Assembly (NCBI RefSeq): GCF_031624495.1
Contig: NZ_JAMQOP010000003.1
Location: 434,001 to 498,000 of the forward strand
Origin: Halogeometricum sp. S1BR25-6
Lineage (GTDB): Archaea; Halobacteriota; Halobacteria; Halobacteriales; Haloferacaceae
Direction of reading: 5' to 3'
DNA length: 64,000 nucleotides
In this document: positions 57,879 through 64,000 of the stretch, in pieces
Layout: every line of letters starts with the position of its first letter
Numbering within the stretch: the stretch's first letter is position 1
The notes under the pieces: model-generated
Databases searched by the model: none
Told to the model about the DNA's origin: nothing
Seen by the model: only the letters and a program-made list of their open reading frames with translations
Translations under genes and position numbers: made by a program

Positions 57879-59347
57879 GCCTCCGGGGCCGACTGAACAG
57901 CGTCTTCAAGAGCCGCGACGAGTTCGACCTCACCTCCGGCGACATCGCCCGTCCGCTGTTCTACCTCTCGTTACCTATCGTCGTCACCAACCTCCTCCAG
58001 ACGGCGTACAACCTCGCGGACACGTTCTGGCTCGGCCAGTTCAGCACGAACGCGCTGGCGGCCATCAGTTTCGCCTTTCCGATGGTGTTCCTGCTCATCG
58101 CTCTGGGGATGGGACTCTCCGTCGCCGGCAGCGTCCTCGTCGCCCAACACACCGGGGCGGAGGAGGAAGCCAAGGCCGAGTACGCCGCCTCGCAGACGGT
58201 GACGTTCTCGCTGCTCGGGTCGCTGCTTCTCGGCGCGGTCGGCTACCTCCTCGTGGGGCCGTTCCTCTCCCTCCTGGGCGCCTCGCCCGACGTGCTCCCC
58301 CTCGCGACGAACTACATGCAGATCATCTCGCTGGGTCTGCCGTTCATGTTCGGCTTTTTCGTCTTCATCGCCCTCATGCGGGGGTACGGCGACACCATCA
58401 CGCCGATGCTCGTCATGTTCGGGTCCGTCGTCCTGAACATCGCCATCGACCCCGTGCTCATCTTCGGATTCGACGGGAACCCGCTGTTCACGATGCTCGG
58501 ACTCGGCGGCCTCCAGTCGCAACTGTTCGCCGCCACGGGGTACGCCGGGTCGGGCATCGGAGGAGCGGCCATCGCCACCGTCTTCTCGCGGTCGCTCGCT
58601 CTCGTCGTCGGTCTGTACATCATGTTCGGGAGCACCCGCGGCGTCCAAATCCGCCTCTCGCAGATGCGGCCCGACTTCGAATTTCTCCGGCGCCTGCTCG
58701 CCATCGGCATCCCCGCCTCCATCGAGGGGACGGGACGCGCCCTCTCGGTGAATCTGCTGCTCATCGTCGTCGGGATGTTCCCCACCACCGTCGTCGCCGC
58801 CTACGGTATCGGCGTGCGGGTGTTCTCGGTCATCTTCCTGCCCGCCATCGCCGTCGCGCGCGGCGTCGAGACGATGACGGGACAGAACATCGGCGCCGGG
58901 AAGGAGGCCCGCGCCGAGAAAGCGGCCAACGTCGCTGCGGTCGCGATGTTCGTCATCCTCTCGCTGGCGGGCGTCCTCGCCTACGTCGGCGCGAACCCCA
59001 TCATCGCCGTGTTCACCGACGACCCCGAGGTGATTCGCGTCGGGGCTGACTTCCTCTACTGGGTCGCGCCGACGTTCGGCTTCATCGGCATCATGCGCTC
59101 GTACACCGGGAGTTTCCGCGGCGCGGGCGAGACGCTGACCTCGGCGGCCATCTCGGTGCTGATGCTCGCCGTCATCCGCCTGCCGTTCGCCTACTTCGCC
59201 TCGCAGTCGTGGGGGTACGGCTCGACGGGTATCTGGATGGCCTTCACCGTCTCGAACGTCGCCGGCGCCGCCATCGCCTACCTCTGGTACCGCCGCGGAA
59301 CGTGGCGGGAGGGGTCGCTCACGCGGCGAGCGCCGGCGGACGACTGA
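57875..59347 (+). CDS. MATE-family multidrug/toxin efflux transporter
   Basis: A 490-aa protein with twelve predicted transmembrane helices of the NorM/DinF type. SGDIARPLFYLSLPIVVTNL then QTAYNLADTFWLGQFSTNAL is the first helix pair, LVAQHTGAEEEAKAEYAASQ follows, and GRALSVNLLLIVVGMFPTTV starts the second half, with ETMTGQNIGAGKEARAEKAA mirroring the first. It expels organic cations or drugs against Na+ or H+. Translation is coupled to the TetR repressor gene. Confidence 0.95.
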   Translation: MSLRGRLNSVFKSRDEFDLTSGDIARPLFYLSLPIVVTNLLQTAYNLADTFWLGQFSTNALAAISFAFPMVFLLIALGMGLSVAGSVLVAQHTGAEEEAKAEYAASQTVTFSLLGSLLLGAVGYLLVGPFLSLLGASPDVLPLATNYMQIISLGLPFMFGFFVFIALMRGYGDTITPMLVMFGSVVLNIAIDPVLIFGFDGNPLFTMLGLGGLQSQLFAATGYAGSGIGGAAIATVFSRSLALVVGLYIMFGSTRGVQIRLSQMRPDFEFLRRLLAIGIPASIEGTGRALSVNLLLIVVGMFPTTVVAAYGIGVRVFSVIFLPAIAVARGVETMTGQNIGAGKEARAEKAANVAAVAMFVILSLAGVLAYVGANPIIAVFTDDPEVIRVGADFLYWVAPTFGFIGIMRSYTGSFRGAGETLTSAAISVLMLAVIRLPFAYFASQSWGYGSTGIWMAFTVSNVAGAAIAYLWYRRGTWREGSLTRRAPADD

Positions 59348-59351
59348 GCAC

Positions 59352-59603
59352 TCACTCCTCGGCGGACCGCTCGGAGAGGACGACGGCGTCGCCGTCGGCG
59401 AGACGGGTCGTCCGGTCGGCGTCGCCGCCGTTCACCCGACAGACGAGTTCGCTCGTCAGCGACTCGGGGTCGAAGGCGTCGAACTCCGCAGTGAGGCCGC
59501 GAACCACGTCCTCGACGGTGGAGCGCGGTTCGAGGACGCGCGACAGCGACCGCTCGCCAACCGCGTCGGCGACGCCGGCGTAACACCGAATCGTGACTTC
59601 CAC
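59352..59603 (-). CDS. MoaD/ThiS-like protein lacking the C-terminal diglycine
   Basis: An 83-aa beta-grasp protein: VEVTIRCYAGVADAVGERSL then TVEDVVRGLTAEFDAF, LVCRVNGGDADRTTRLADGD and AVVLSERSAEE. The fold matches MoaD, the small sulfur carrier of molybdopterin synthesis and relative of archaeal SAMP modifiers. The chain ends SAEE, so the GG that is adenylated and thiocarboxylated is absent. The GTG at 59603 fits the family start; an ATG nine codons upstream is less likely. It may have lost its carrier role. Confidence 0.7.
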   Translation of the reverse strand: MEVTIRCYAGVADAVGERSLSRVLEPRSTVEDVVRGLTAEFDAFDPESLTSELVCRVNGGDADRTTRLADGDAVVLSERSAEE

Positions 59604-59861
59604 GACCTCCGAGTGGTGCGGCGGGTACAAAGAACGTTACGGGATACCATACCTATTCGAATTCCCGTTCCGGTGTCTGAGACGCTCACGCCGCCCGTTC
59701 GATGGGAGTGGAGGATGCGTGCTCGTCCACCGCGGTCCGAATCATCGGCGGGAAGTCCGTCCGTGCCAGTTCCGCGGCGGCGTCCGTCACTGGGTCCTCG
59801 GTACTCTTCGACGCCCCACCGGAGTCTGTGGGCATATGTACGTTCGGCACGTACCGAAGCT

Positions 59862-60947
59862 ATGACCGAGACGGCTCTCGGCGGCGCCCCTGAACCCGGT
59901 CGGTTCGCCGGCGTGTTCGACGTTTACGAGGTTGAGGCCGAGGGGGGAGAGATATGCTACTACGGCCAGCCTCGCTCGGACCATCAGTCGGTCGTCCGCG
60001 TCGTCGCGCCGGTGTTCCGCGAGCGAGGGTACACCGTCTCCGTGGAGCGAGAACTGGGCGAGTACGTTCTCGTCGCCAGCGAACGCACCGTCGGCGTCGA
60101 CGGCTTCCCGACGACGAACGTCGTCCTCTTTCTCGCCACCGTGGTCACGACGCTGTTCGCGGGGTCGCAGTGGTACGGCATCGACGCCCTCTCGAACCCT
60201 CTCGGGGTCCTCGACGCGTGGCCGTTCGCCGCCGCCGTCCTCGGCGTCCTCGGCGTCCACGAACTCGGCCACTACGTCGCCAGCCGTCACCACGACGTGC
60301 AGGCGTCGCTGCCCTACTTCATCCCCGTCCCGACGCTGCTGGGGACGATGGGCGCGGTCATCCGGATGCGCGATACGCTTCCCGACCGGAAGTCGCTGTT
60401 CGACATCGGCGTCGCCGGTCCCCTCGCGGGCCTCGTCGCCACCGTCGTCGTCACCGCCGTCGGCGTCTCCCTGCCGCCCGTCGAAGCGGCCGCGTTCCCC
60501 GTCCGACTGGGCTACCCGCCGCTCATCCGCATCGTCGCGGCCGCGTTGGGTCAGCCGCTCACCTACGCGGACGCCTCGCTGATGGCCAACCCCGTCGTCG
60601 TCGGCGGGTGGGTGGGGGCGTTCGTGACGTTCCTCAACCTCCTGCCGGTCGGCCAACTCGACGGCGGCCACGTCGTCCGCGCCATGTTCGGTAGCGCGCA
60701 CGCGACGGTCCAGCGACTCGTTCCCGTCGCGCTGTTCGGCCTCGGCGCGTACACCTACCTGTTCGCCGACGGGCAGTCGCTGAGCCTCTGGGTCCTCTGG
60801 GGCTTCCTCGCGCTCCTGTTCGCCCGTGCGGGCGGCGCCGAACCCGTCGACGACTCGCCCCTCGGTACGCCCCGCCTGGCCGTCGGCGCGGTGACGCTCC
60901 TTCTCGGCGCGCTCTCCTTCACGCCGGTTCCGCTGGCGCTGGGGTGA
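59862..60947 (+). CDS. Site-2-type intramembrane metalloprotease
   Basis: A 361-aa M50 protease with about seven transmembrane helices. VLGVHELGHYVASRHHDVQA carries the HExxH zinc site in a membrane helix, and LNLLPVGQLDGGHVVRAMFG the matching NxxPxxxLDG motif with the third ligand Asp. A soluble ~100-residue domain precedes helix 1. Such enzymes cut transmembrane regulators or signal remnants within the lipid bilayer. A TATA-like CATATGTA is 25 bases before the ATG at 59862. No obvious substrate is next to it. Confidence 0.9.
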   Translation: MTETALGGAPEPGRFAGVFDVYEVEAEGGEICYYGQPRSDHQSVVRVVAPVFRERGYTVSVERELGEYVLVASERTVGVDGFPTTNVVLFLATVVTTLFAGSQWYGIDALSNPLGVLDAWPFAAAVLGVLGVHELGHYVASRHHDVQASLPYFIPVPTLLGTMGAVIRMRDTLPDRKSLFDIGVAGPLAGLVATVVVTAVGVSLPPVEAAAFPVRLGYPPLIRIVAAALGQPLTYADASLMANPVVVGGWVGAFVTFLNLLPVGQLDGGHVVRAMFGSAHATVQRLVPVALFGLGAYTYLFADGQSLSLWVLWGFLALLFARAGGAEPVDDSPLGTPRLAVGAVTLLLGALSFTPVPLALG

Positions 60948-61049
60948 GCGGACGGACGCGGACGGACGCGAACGAGTGCGGGCGGGGACGGCCCCGGAAC
61001 GGGTCGTCGGTGCCGGTACGCCCATCCCGGCTCCGCCCGACTCCCGAAT

Positions 61050-61739
61050 ATGAACGTTCCCGACGCCGTACATCCGCTTCCGGTCGAACTCGACACCGAC
61101 GGCGGGACCCGACGCTTCTGGCCCTGCGCCGTCGAGACGGACCGCGGCCTCGTCCTCGTCGACGCCGGGTTCGCACACACTACCGACCAACTCGAAGCGG
61201 GCCTCGCGGAGGCGGGCTTCGACCTCTCGGACGTGCGCCTCGTCTTCCTCACTCATCAGGACGGCGACCACGTCGGCGGCCTCGCGCGCGTCGTCTCCGA
61301 GACGGACGCCGTCGTCGTCGCCAGCGAACACGCGGCCCGCGTCGTCGACGGCTCCGAACCGCCCCGCGGTTCCGACCCCGACGACGACCGGTACGAACCG
61401 GTCGCCGTCGACGTGGCGCTCGCTGGCGAGGCGACGCTCGACACCCGCGCGGGACCGGCGCGCGTCGTTCCGACGCCGGGCCACACTCCCGGTCACGTCT
61501 CGCTGTACTTCCCGGAGGAGTCGTTCCTCCTCGCGGGCGACGCCGTCACCGCCGCGGACGGCGAACTGAACGGCCCCGACCCGACGTTCACCGAGGAGAT
61601 GGACGAGGCGCTGGCGTCGGTGCGGACGCTCTCCCAGTTAGATATCTCGCGGACGCTGTGTTACCACGGCGGTTTCGCCGCCGCCGCCGGGAGCGACCGG
61701 ATGGCGGCTATCGCGGTCGACGCGGACGGCGGTCGCTGA
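61050..61739 (+). CDS. MBL-fold metallohydrolase
   Basis: A 229-aa protein. VFLTHQDGDHVGGL is the HxHxDH-like motif with Gln in place of the first His; PTPGHTPGHVSLYF supplies the next His, FLLAGDAVTAADG the bridging Asp, and LCYHGG the last His. The Gln-for-His change occurs in some lactonase-like members. It may cleave a thioester or lactone; substrate unknown. Confidence 0.88.
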   Translation: MNVPDAVHPLPVELDTDGGTRRFWPCAVETDRGLVLVDAGFAHTTDQLEAGLAEAGFDLSDVRLVFLTHQDGDHVGGLARVVSETDAVVVASEHAARVVDGSEPPRGSDPDDDRYEPVAVDVALAGEATLDTRAGPARVVPTPGHTPGHVSLYFPEESFLLAGDAVTAADGELNGPDPTFTEEMDEALASVRTLSQLDISRTLCYHGGFAAAAGSDRMAAIAVDADGGR

Positions 61740-61749
61740 CGGTTCGAGG

Positions 61750-61767
61750 TTTTCTCTCCGAAAAAAG
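61750..61767. terminator. Bidirectional terminator candidate
   Basis: GGTTTTCTCTCCGAAAAAAG, between the ends of convergent genes; T-tracts on both strands. Confidence 0.45.
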
Positions 61768-61774
61768 GGTCGCG

Positions 61775-62014
61775 TTAGAGGCGGTCGTCGTCCGCGGCGC
61801 CGGGGTCGTTCGCGGTGTCGAACAGGTTGTTCTCCGCGCCGTCCATGAAGTCGTCACCGGGCGTCGACTCGTCGACGACGTTGACGTTGTAGGCGTCGAT
61901 ACCCATGCTTATCAGTTCCTCCGCGGCCTGTTCTTCGCTCACGAACTCCTGGTCGACGAGCTGCTCGAACTCCGTCAGCAGTTCGTCGGGGAGCGTCACT
62001 TCGACGATTGGCAT
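61775..62014 (-). CDS. RHH-like small protein (DUF7120/CopG-like)
   Basis: A 79-aa protein starting MPIVEVTLPDELLTEFEQLV, a strand then helix as in ribbon-helix-helix repressors, followed by EEQAAEELISMGIDAYNV and an acidic tail. RHH proteins dimerise and bind DNA through the first strand (IVEVTLP). No toxin gene is beside it, so an antitoxin role is not supported. Confidence 0.7.
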   Translation of the reverse strand: MPIVEVTLPDELLTEFEQLVDQEFVSEEQAAEELISMGIDAYNVNVVDESTPGDDFMDGAENNLFDTANDPGAADDDRL

Positions 62015-62093
62015 CGGTCGAGGCTTCTACCTCCGGGTACTTGAGTGGACGGTTGGTGGAGCGCCCCACCGGACGTTCTCCACCATCGTTCGT

Positions 62094-62633
62094 CTACCAC
62101 TCGGACTCGGCGCCGAGGCCGATGTTCACGTCGTCACCCTCTTCGGTCACTTTGTCCGGTTCGTCCCCCTCGTCCTCGTCTTCGTCTTCGTCTTCGTCCG
62201 TCCGCGGCGTCTCGGCGTGACAGGTGACGCGCACGGGGTCGCCGTCGCGTTCGCTCTCGACGGCCCACATCTGCCCGCACCCGAGCAGCGTCACCCAGTC
62301 GTCGCCGCGTCGCTGGTCGACGCTGACGAGGACGTCGTTCGTCTCGCTGTCGCGGCCGGCGTACTCGATGCGAATCGTCTCGCCGTACACCTTCAGCCCC
62401 GCCGGTTCGCCCAGTTCGACGAGGGTCGAGTCTGTCCGCCCGTCGGGGTGGTCCACGTACACTTCGACTATCGGCGCCTCGCCCGTGGGGAGCGAGTACT
62501 CCACCGCCAGGGTGCTCTCCTCGACGTCCACCCGCTCTATCTCGACGAGCGACGCGGAGGCGCCCACGGCGTCCGCGACCTGCCGTTTGAGAGCCTGAAC
62601 GGGAATCCGTGCCGTGTCACGTTGTCTGTCCAT
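62094..62633 (-). CDS. Hypothetical protein with acidic tail
   Basis: A 179-aa protein with a helical start (MDRQRDTARIPVQALKRQVA), a beta-rich middle (about residues 35-130) with GCGQMWAVESERDGDPVRVT, and a tail holding a run of Asp-Glu pairs. Two Cys at about 118 and 138. No family recognised. It is on the same strand as the RHH-like gene, which follows 79 bases later. Confidence 0.65.
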   Translation of the reverse strand: MDRQRDTARIPVQALKRQVADAVGASASLVEIERVDVEESTLAVEYSLPTGEAPIVEVYVDHPDGRTDSTLVELGEPAGLKVYGETIRIEYAGRDSETNDVLVSVDQRRGDDWVTLLGCGQMWAVESERDGDPVRVTCHAETPRTDEDEDEDEDEGDEPDKVTEEGDDVNIGLGAESEW

Positions 62634-62760
62634 ACGGTCTCTACGCGTGATAGAGGGTGGAGGGGTTTGACTGCACCGGCGTCGCGTCGATGCTATCGGC
62701 GCCGACATCACCGTTGGTCGGTCGGCCGCCCGGCACTCGGGACGATGACCCACACTCTCT

Positions 62761-62782
62761 GGAAATTGTACAAATTCTACGG
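62761..62782. repeat. Distant copy of the AATTCTA motif
   Basis: GGAAATTGTACAAATTCTAC with TTGTACAA as a palindrome, in the gap before the amidohydrolase gene. AAATTCTAC also occurs upstream of parA at 12988-12996. Confidence 0.5.
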
Positions 62783-62848
62783 TCTAGGAGTATCCACCCG
62801 AACCGCCGCGAGACACAGGTTGATATTCGACCACTCCGACGCGAGACT

Positions 62849-64000
62849 GTGACCAAATCGGAACTTTTCGAGCGGATCGAGGCGAACGAGCCGGAGTTGA
62901 GAGCCCTCGCACAGCGAATCTGGGAGACGCCCGAGTTGGGTCTCCACGAGGAGGAGTCCGCCGCGACGCTGGTCGAGGCGCTCGAAGACGGCGGCTTCGA
63001 GGTGGAGACGGGCGTCGCCGGGATGCCGACGGCGTTCGTCGCCGAGTACGGCGACGGCGACCCGCGAATCGGTATCTTGGGCGAGTACGACGCGCTGCCG
63101 GGTCTCTCGCAGTCGGTATCGGCCGAGCGCGACCCCGTCGAGGCCGACGGTCCGGGACACGGCTGCGGGCACAACCTCTTCGGCACGGCCGGCGTCGGCG
63201 CCGCCCTCGCCCTCGCCGAGGCCGTCGACGCCGGCGAGGTGTCGGGAACCGTCGTCTTCTACGGCTGTCCGGCCGAGGAGACGCTCGTCGGGAAGACGTA
63301 CATGGCCCGCGCGGGCGCGTTCGACGACTTGGACGCCGCGCTGACGTGGCACCCCGGCGACCTCAGCACGCCTCGGATGGGCTCCTCGAACGCGCTGAAC
63401 TCCCTCACGTTCACGTTCGAAGGCGTCTCCGCGCACGCCGGCGGCGCCCCCGACTCCGGGCGGTCGGCGCTTGATGCGGTGGAACTGATGAACACGGGCG
63501 TCGAGTACATGCGCGAACACGTCTCCGACGACGCGCGGATGCACTACTCGATACCCGACGGCGGCGACGCGCCGAACGTCGTTCCCGCGGAGGCGACGGT
63601 GTGGTACTACGTCCGCGCGCCGACCCGCGAGGAAGTCGAGCGCAACACCGACTGGCTCCGCGACATCGCCGAGGCCGCGGCGATGATGACGCAGACCGAC
63701 GTGTCGGAACGGTTCCTCACCGGCTGTTACGACTATCGGGCGAACGACGTCGTCTCCGAGGTCGTCTGGGAGAACATCGAGGCGGCCGGGCCGATTCCGT
63801 ACGACGACGCGGACCGAGAGTTCGCCGCCGAATTGCAGGCGACGGTGGCTGACGAGCGCATCGAGTCGCGCCTCGCCGAACTTCCCGACGAAGTCGCCGC
63901 CGAAATCGAGGACGAGGCGCTGTACGCGGAACCGGTCGCCCCCTACGACCACGACCGGCAGACCCACGGGTCGACGGAGGTGGGCGACGTGAGTTGGATC
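62849..64000 (+). CDS. M20-family amidohydrolase (AbgB-like), 3' truncated by window
   Basis: 384 codons are visible with no stop; the gene runs past the right edge. The GTG at 62849 begins VTKSELFERIEANEPELRAL, with a TATA-like TTGATATTCG about 25 bases before it. Metal site: GPGHGCGHNLFGTAGVG and FYGCPAEETLVGKTYM, WHPG. ALNSLTFTFEGVSAHAGGAP is the lid-domain motif. The form is that of p-aminobenzoyl-glutamate hydrolase subunit B and aminoacyl-amide hydrolases. Substrate is likely an N-acyl amino acid or amide. Confidence 0.92.
   Translation, partial: MTKSELFERIEANEPELRALAQRIWETPELGLHEEESAATLVEALEDGGFEVETGVAGMPTAFVAEYGDGDPRIGILGEYDALPGLSQSVSAERDPVEADGPGHGCGHNLFGTAGVGAALALAEAVDAGEVSGTVVFYGCPAEETLVGKTYMARAGAFDDLDAALTWHPGDLSTPRMGSSNALNSLTFTFEGVSAHAGGAPDSGRSALDAVELMNTGVEYMREHVSDDARMHYSIPDGGDAPNVVPAEATVWYYVRAPTREEVERNTDWLRDIAEAAAMMTQTDVSERFLTGCYDYRANDVVSEVVWENIEAAGPIPYDDADREFAAELQATVADERIESRLAELPDEVAAEIEDEALYAEPVAPYDHDRQTHGSTEVGDVSWI

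Noticed and set aside
61775..62633. RHH-like gene plus neighbour considered as a toxin-antitoxin pair
   Set aside because: The neighbour has no toxin motif and the genes are 79 bases apart rather than overlapping.

Overview
The window is haloarchaeal chromosomal or megaplasmid DNA. Evidence: high GC with strong GC3 bias, very acidic proteins, PGF-CTERM surface proteins, an Orc1/Cdc6 initiator, the RdfA/Sph pair known from Haloferax-type archaea, and TATA boxes about 26 bases before start codons, as expected for leaderless mRNAs. The genus cannot be fixed from the sequence. I saw no rRNA, tRNA, CRISPR array or complete insertion sequence.

Region 1 (1-7.4 kb) is a replication and cell-shape island. 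It opens with the 3' end of a surface-protein gene, followed by an orc1/cdc6 gene. A 1.1-kb intergenic region upstream of orc carries repeats of a motif close to AACAGCGGACACGGTGGTG, G-rich inverted arms and an AT-rich core, and I read it as a replication origin. A DNA-binding protein derived from an IS630-type transposase, rdfA and an SMC-related sph gene follow.

Region 2 (7.4-14.4 kb) has a large S-layer-type glycoprotein behind a long AT-rich leader, a DUF7344-like regulator, and a ParA ATPase with a small acidic partner. The noncoding DNA upstream of parA is full of AT-rich iterated motifs, a candidate centromere. A GNAT acetyltransferase closes the region.

Region 3 (14.4-24.1 kb) is a six-gene, mostly translationally coupled operon for a citrate-hydroxamate siderophore of the schizokinen type: dat, ddc, iucA-like, iucB-like, iucD-like, iucC-like. 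It is preceded by DtxR/IdeR-like palindromes that imply iron repression. A SOUL-type heme-binding protein lies next to it.

Region 4 (24.3-39.9 kb) is mixed: an M20 amidohydrolase, an SprT-like metalloprotein, a Ca2+/cation antiporter, a secreted subtilase, a large receiver-PAS-GAF histidine kinase, SDR and aldo-keto reductases, a Met/Glu-rich lipoprotein, and a membrane protein joining calcium-binding-type repeats outside the cell to a winged helix inside.

Region 5 (39-50.4 kb) is fatty-acid and related carbon metabolism: an SDR, two acyl-CoA dehydrogenases, a phosphotransferase divergent from the first dehydrogenase (a split ACAD10/11-like arrangement), an acyl-CoA ligase and a zinc polyol dehydrogenase, interrupted by a GIDE/BAM-type membrane protein, an ABC exporter and an Lrp-like regulator.

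Region 6 (50.5-64 kb) holds small and housekeeping genes: a class V aminotransferase, MsrA, an MFS transporter, an SDR, a wHTH/membrane-protein pair, a DUF4397 lipoprotein, a TetR-MATE efflux operon with a clear operator, a MoaD-like protein without diglycine, a site-2 protease, an MBL hydrolase, an RHH-like protein and a 3'-truncated M20 amidohydrolase.
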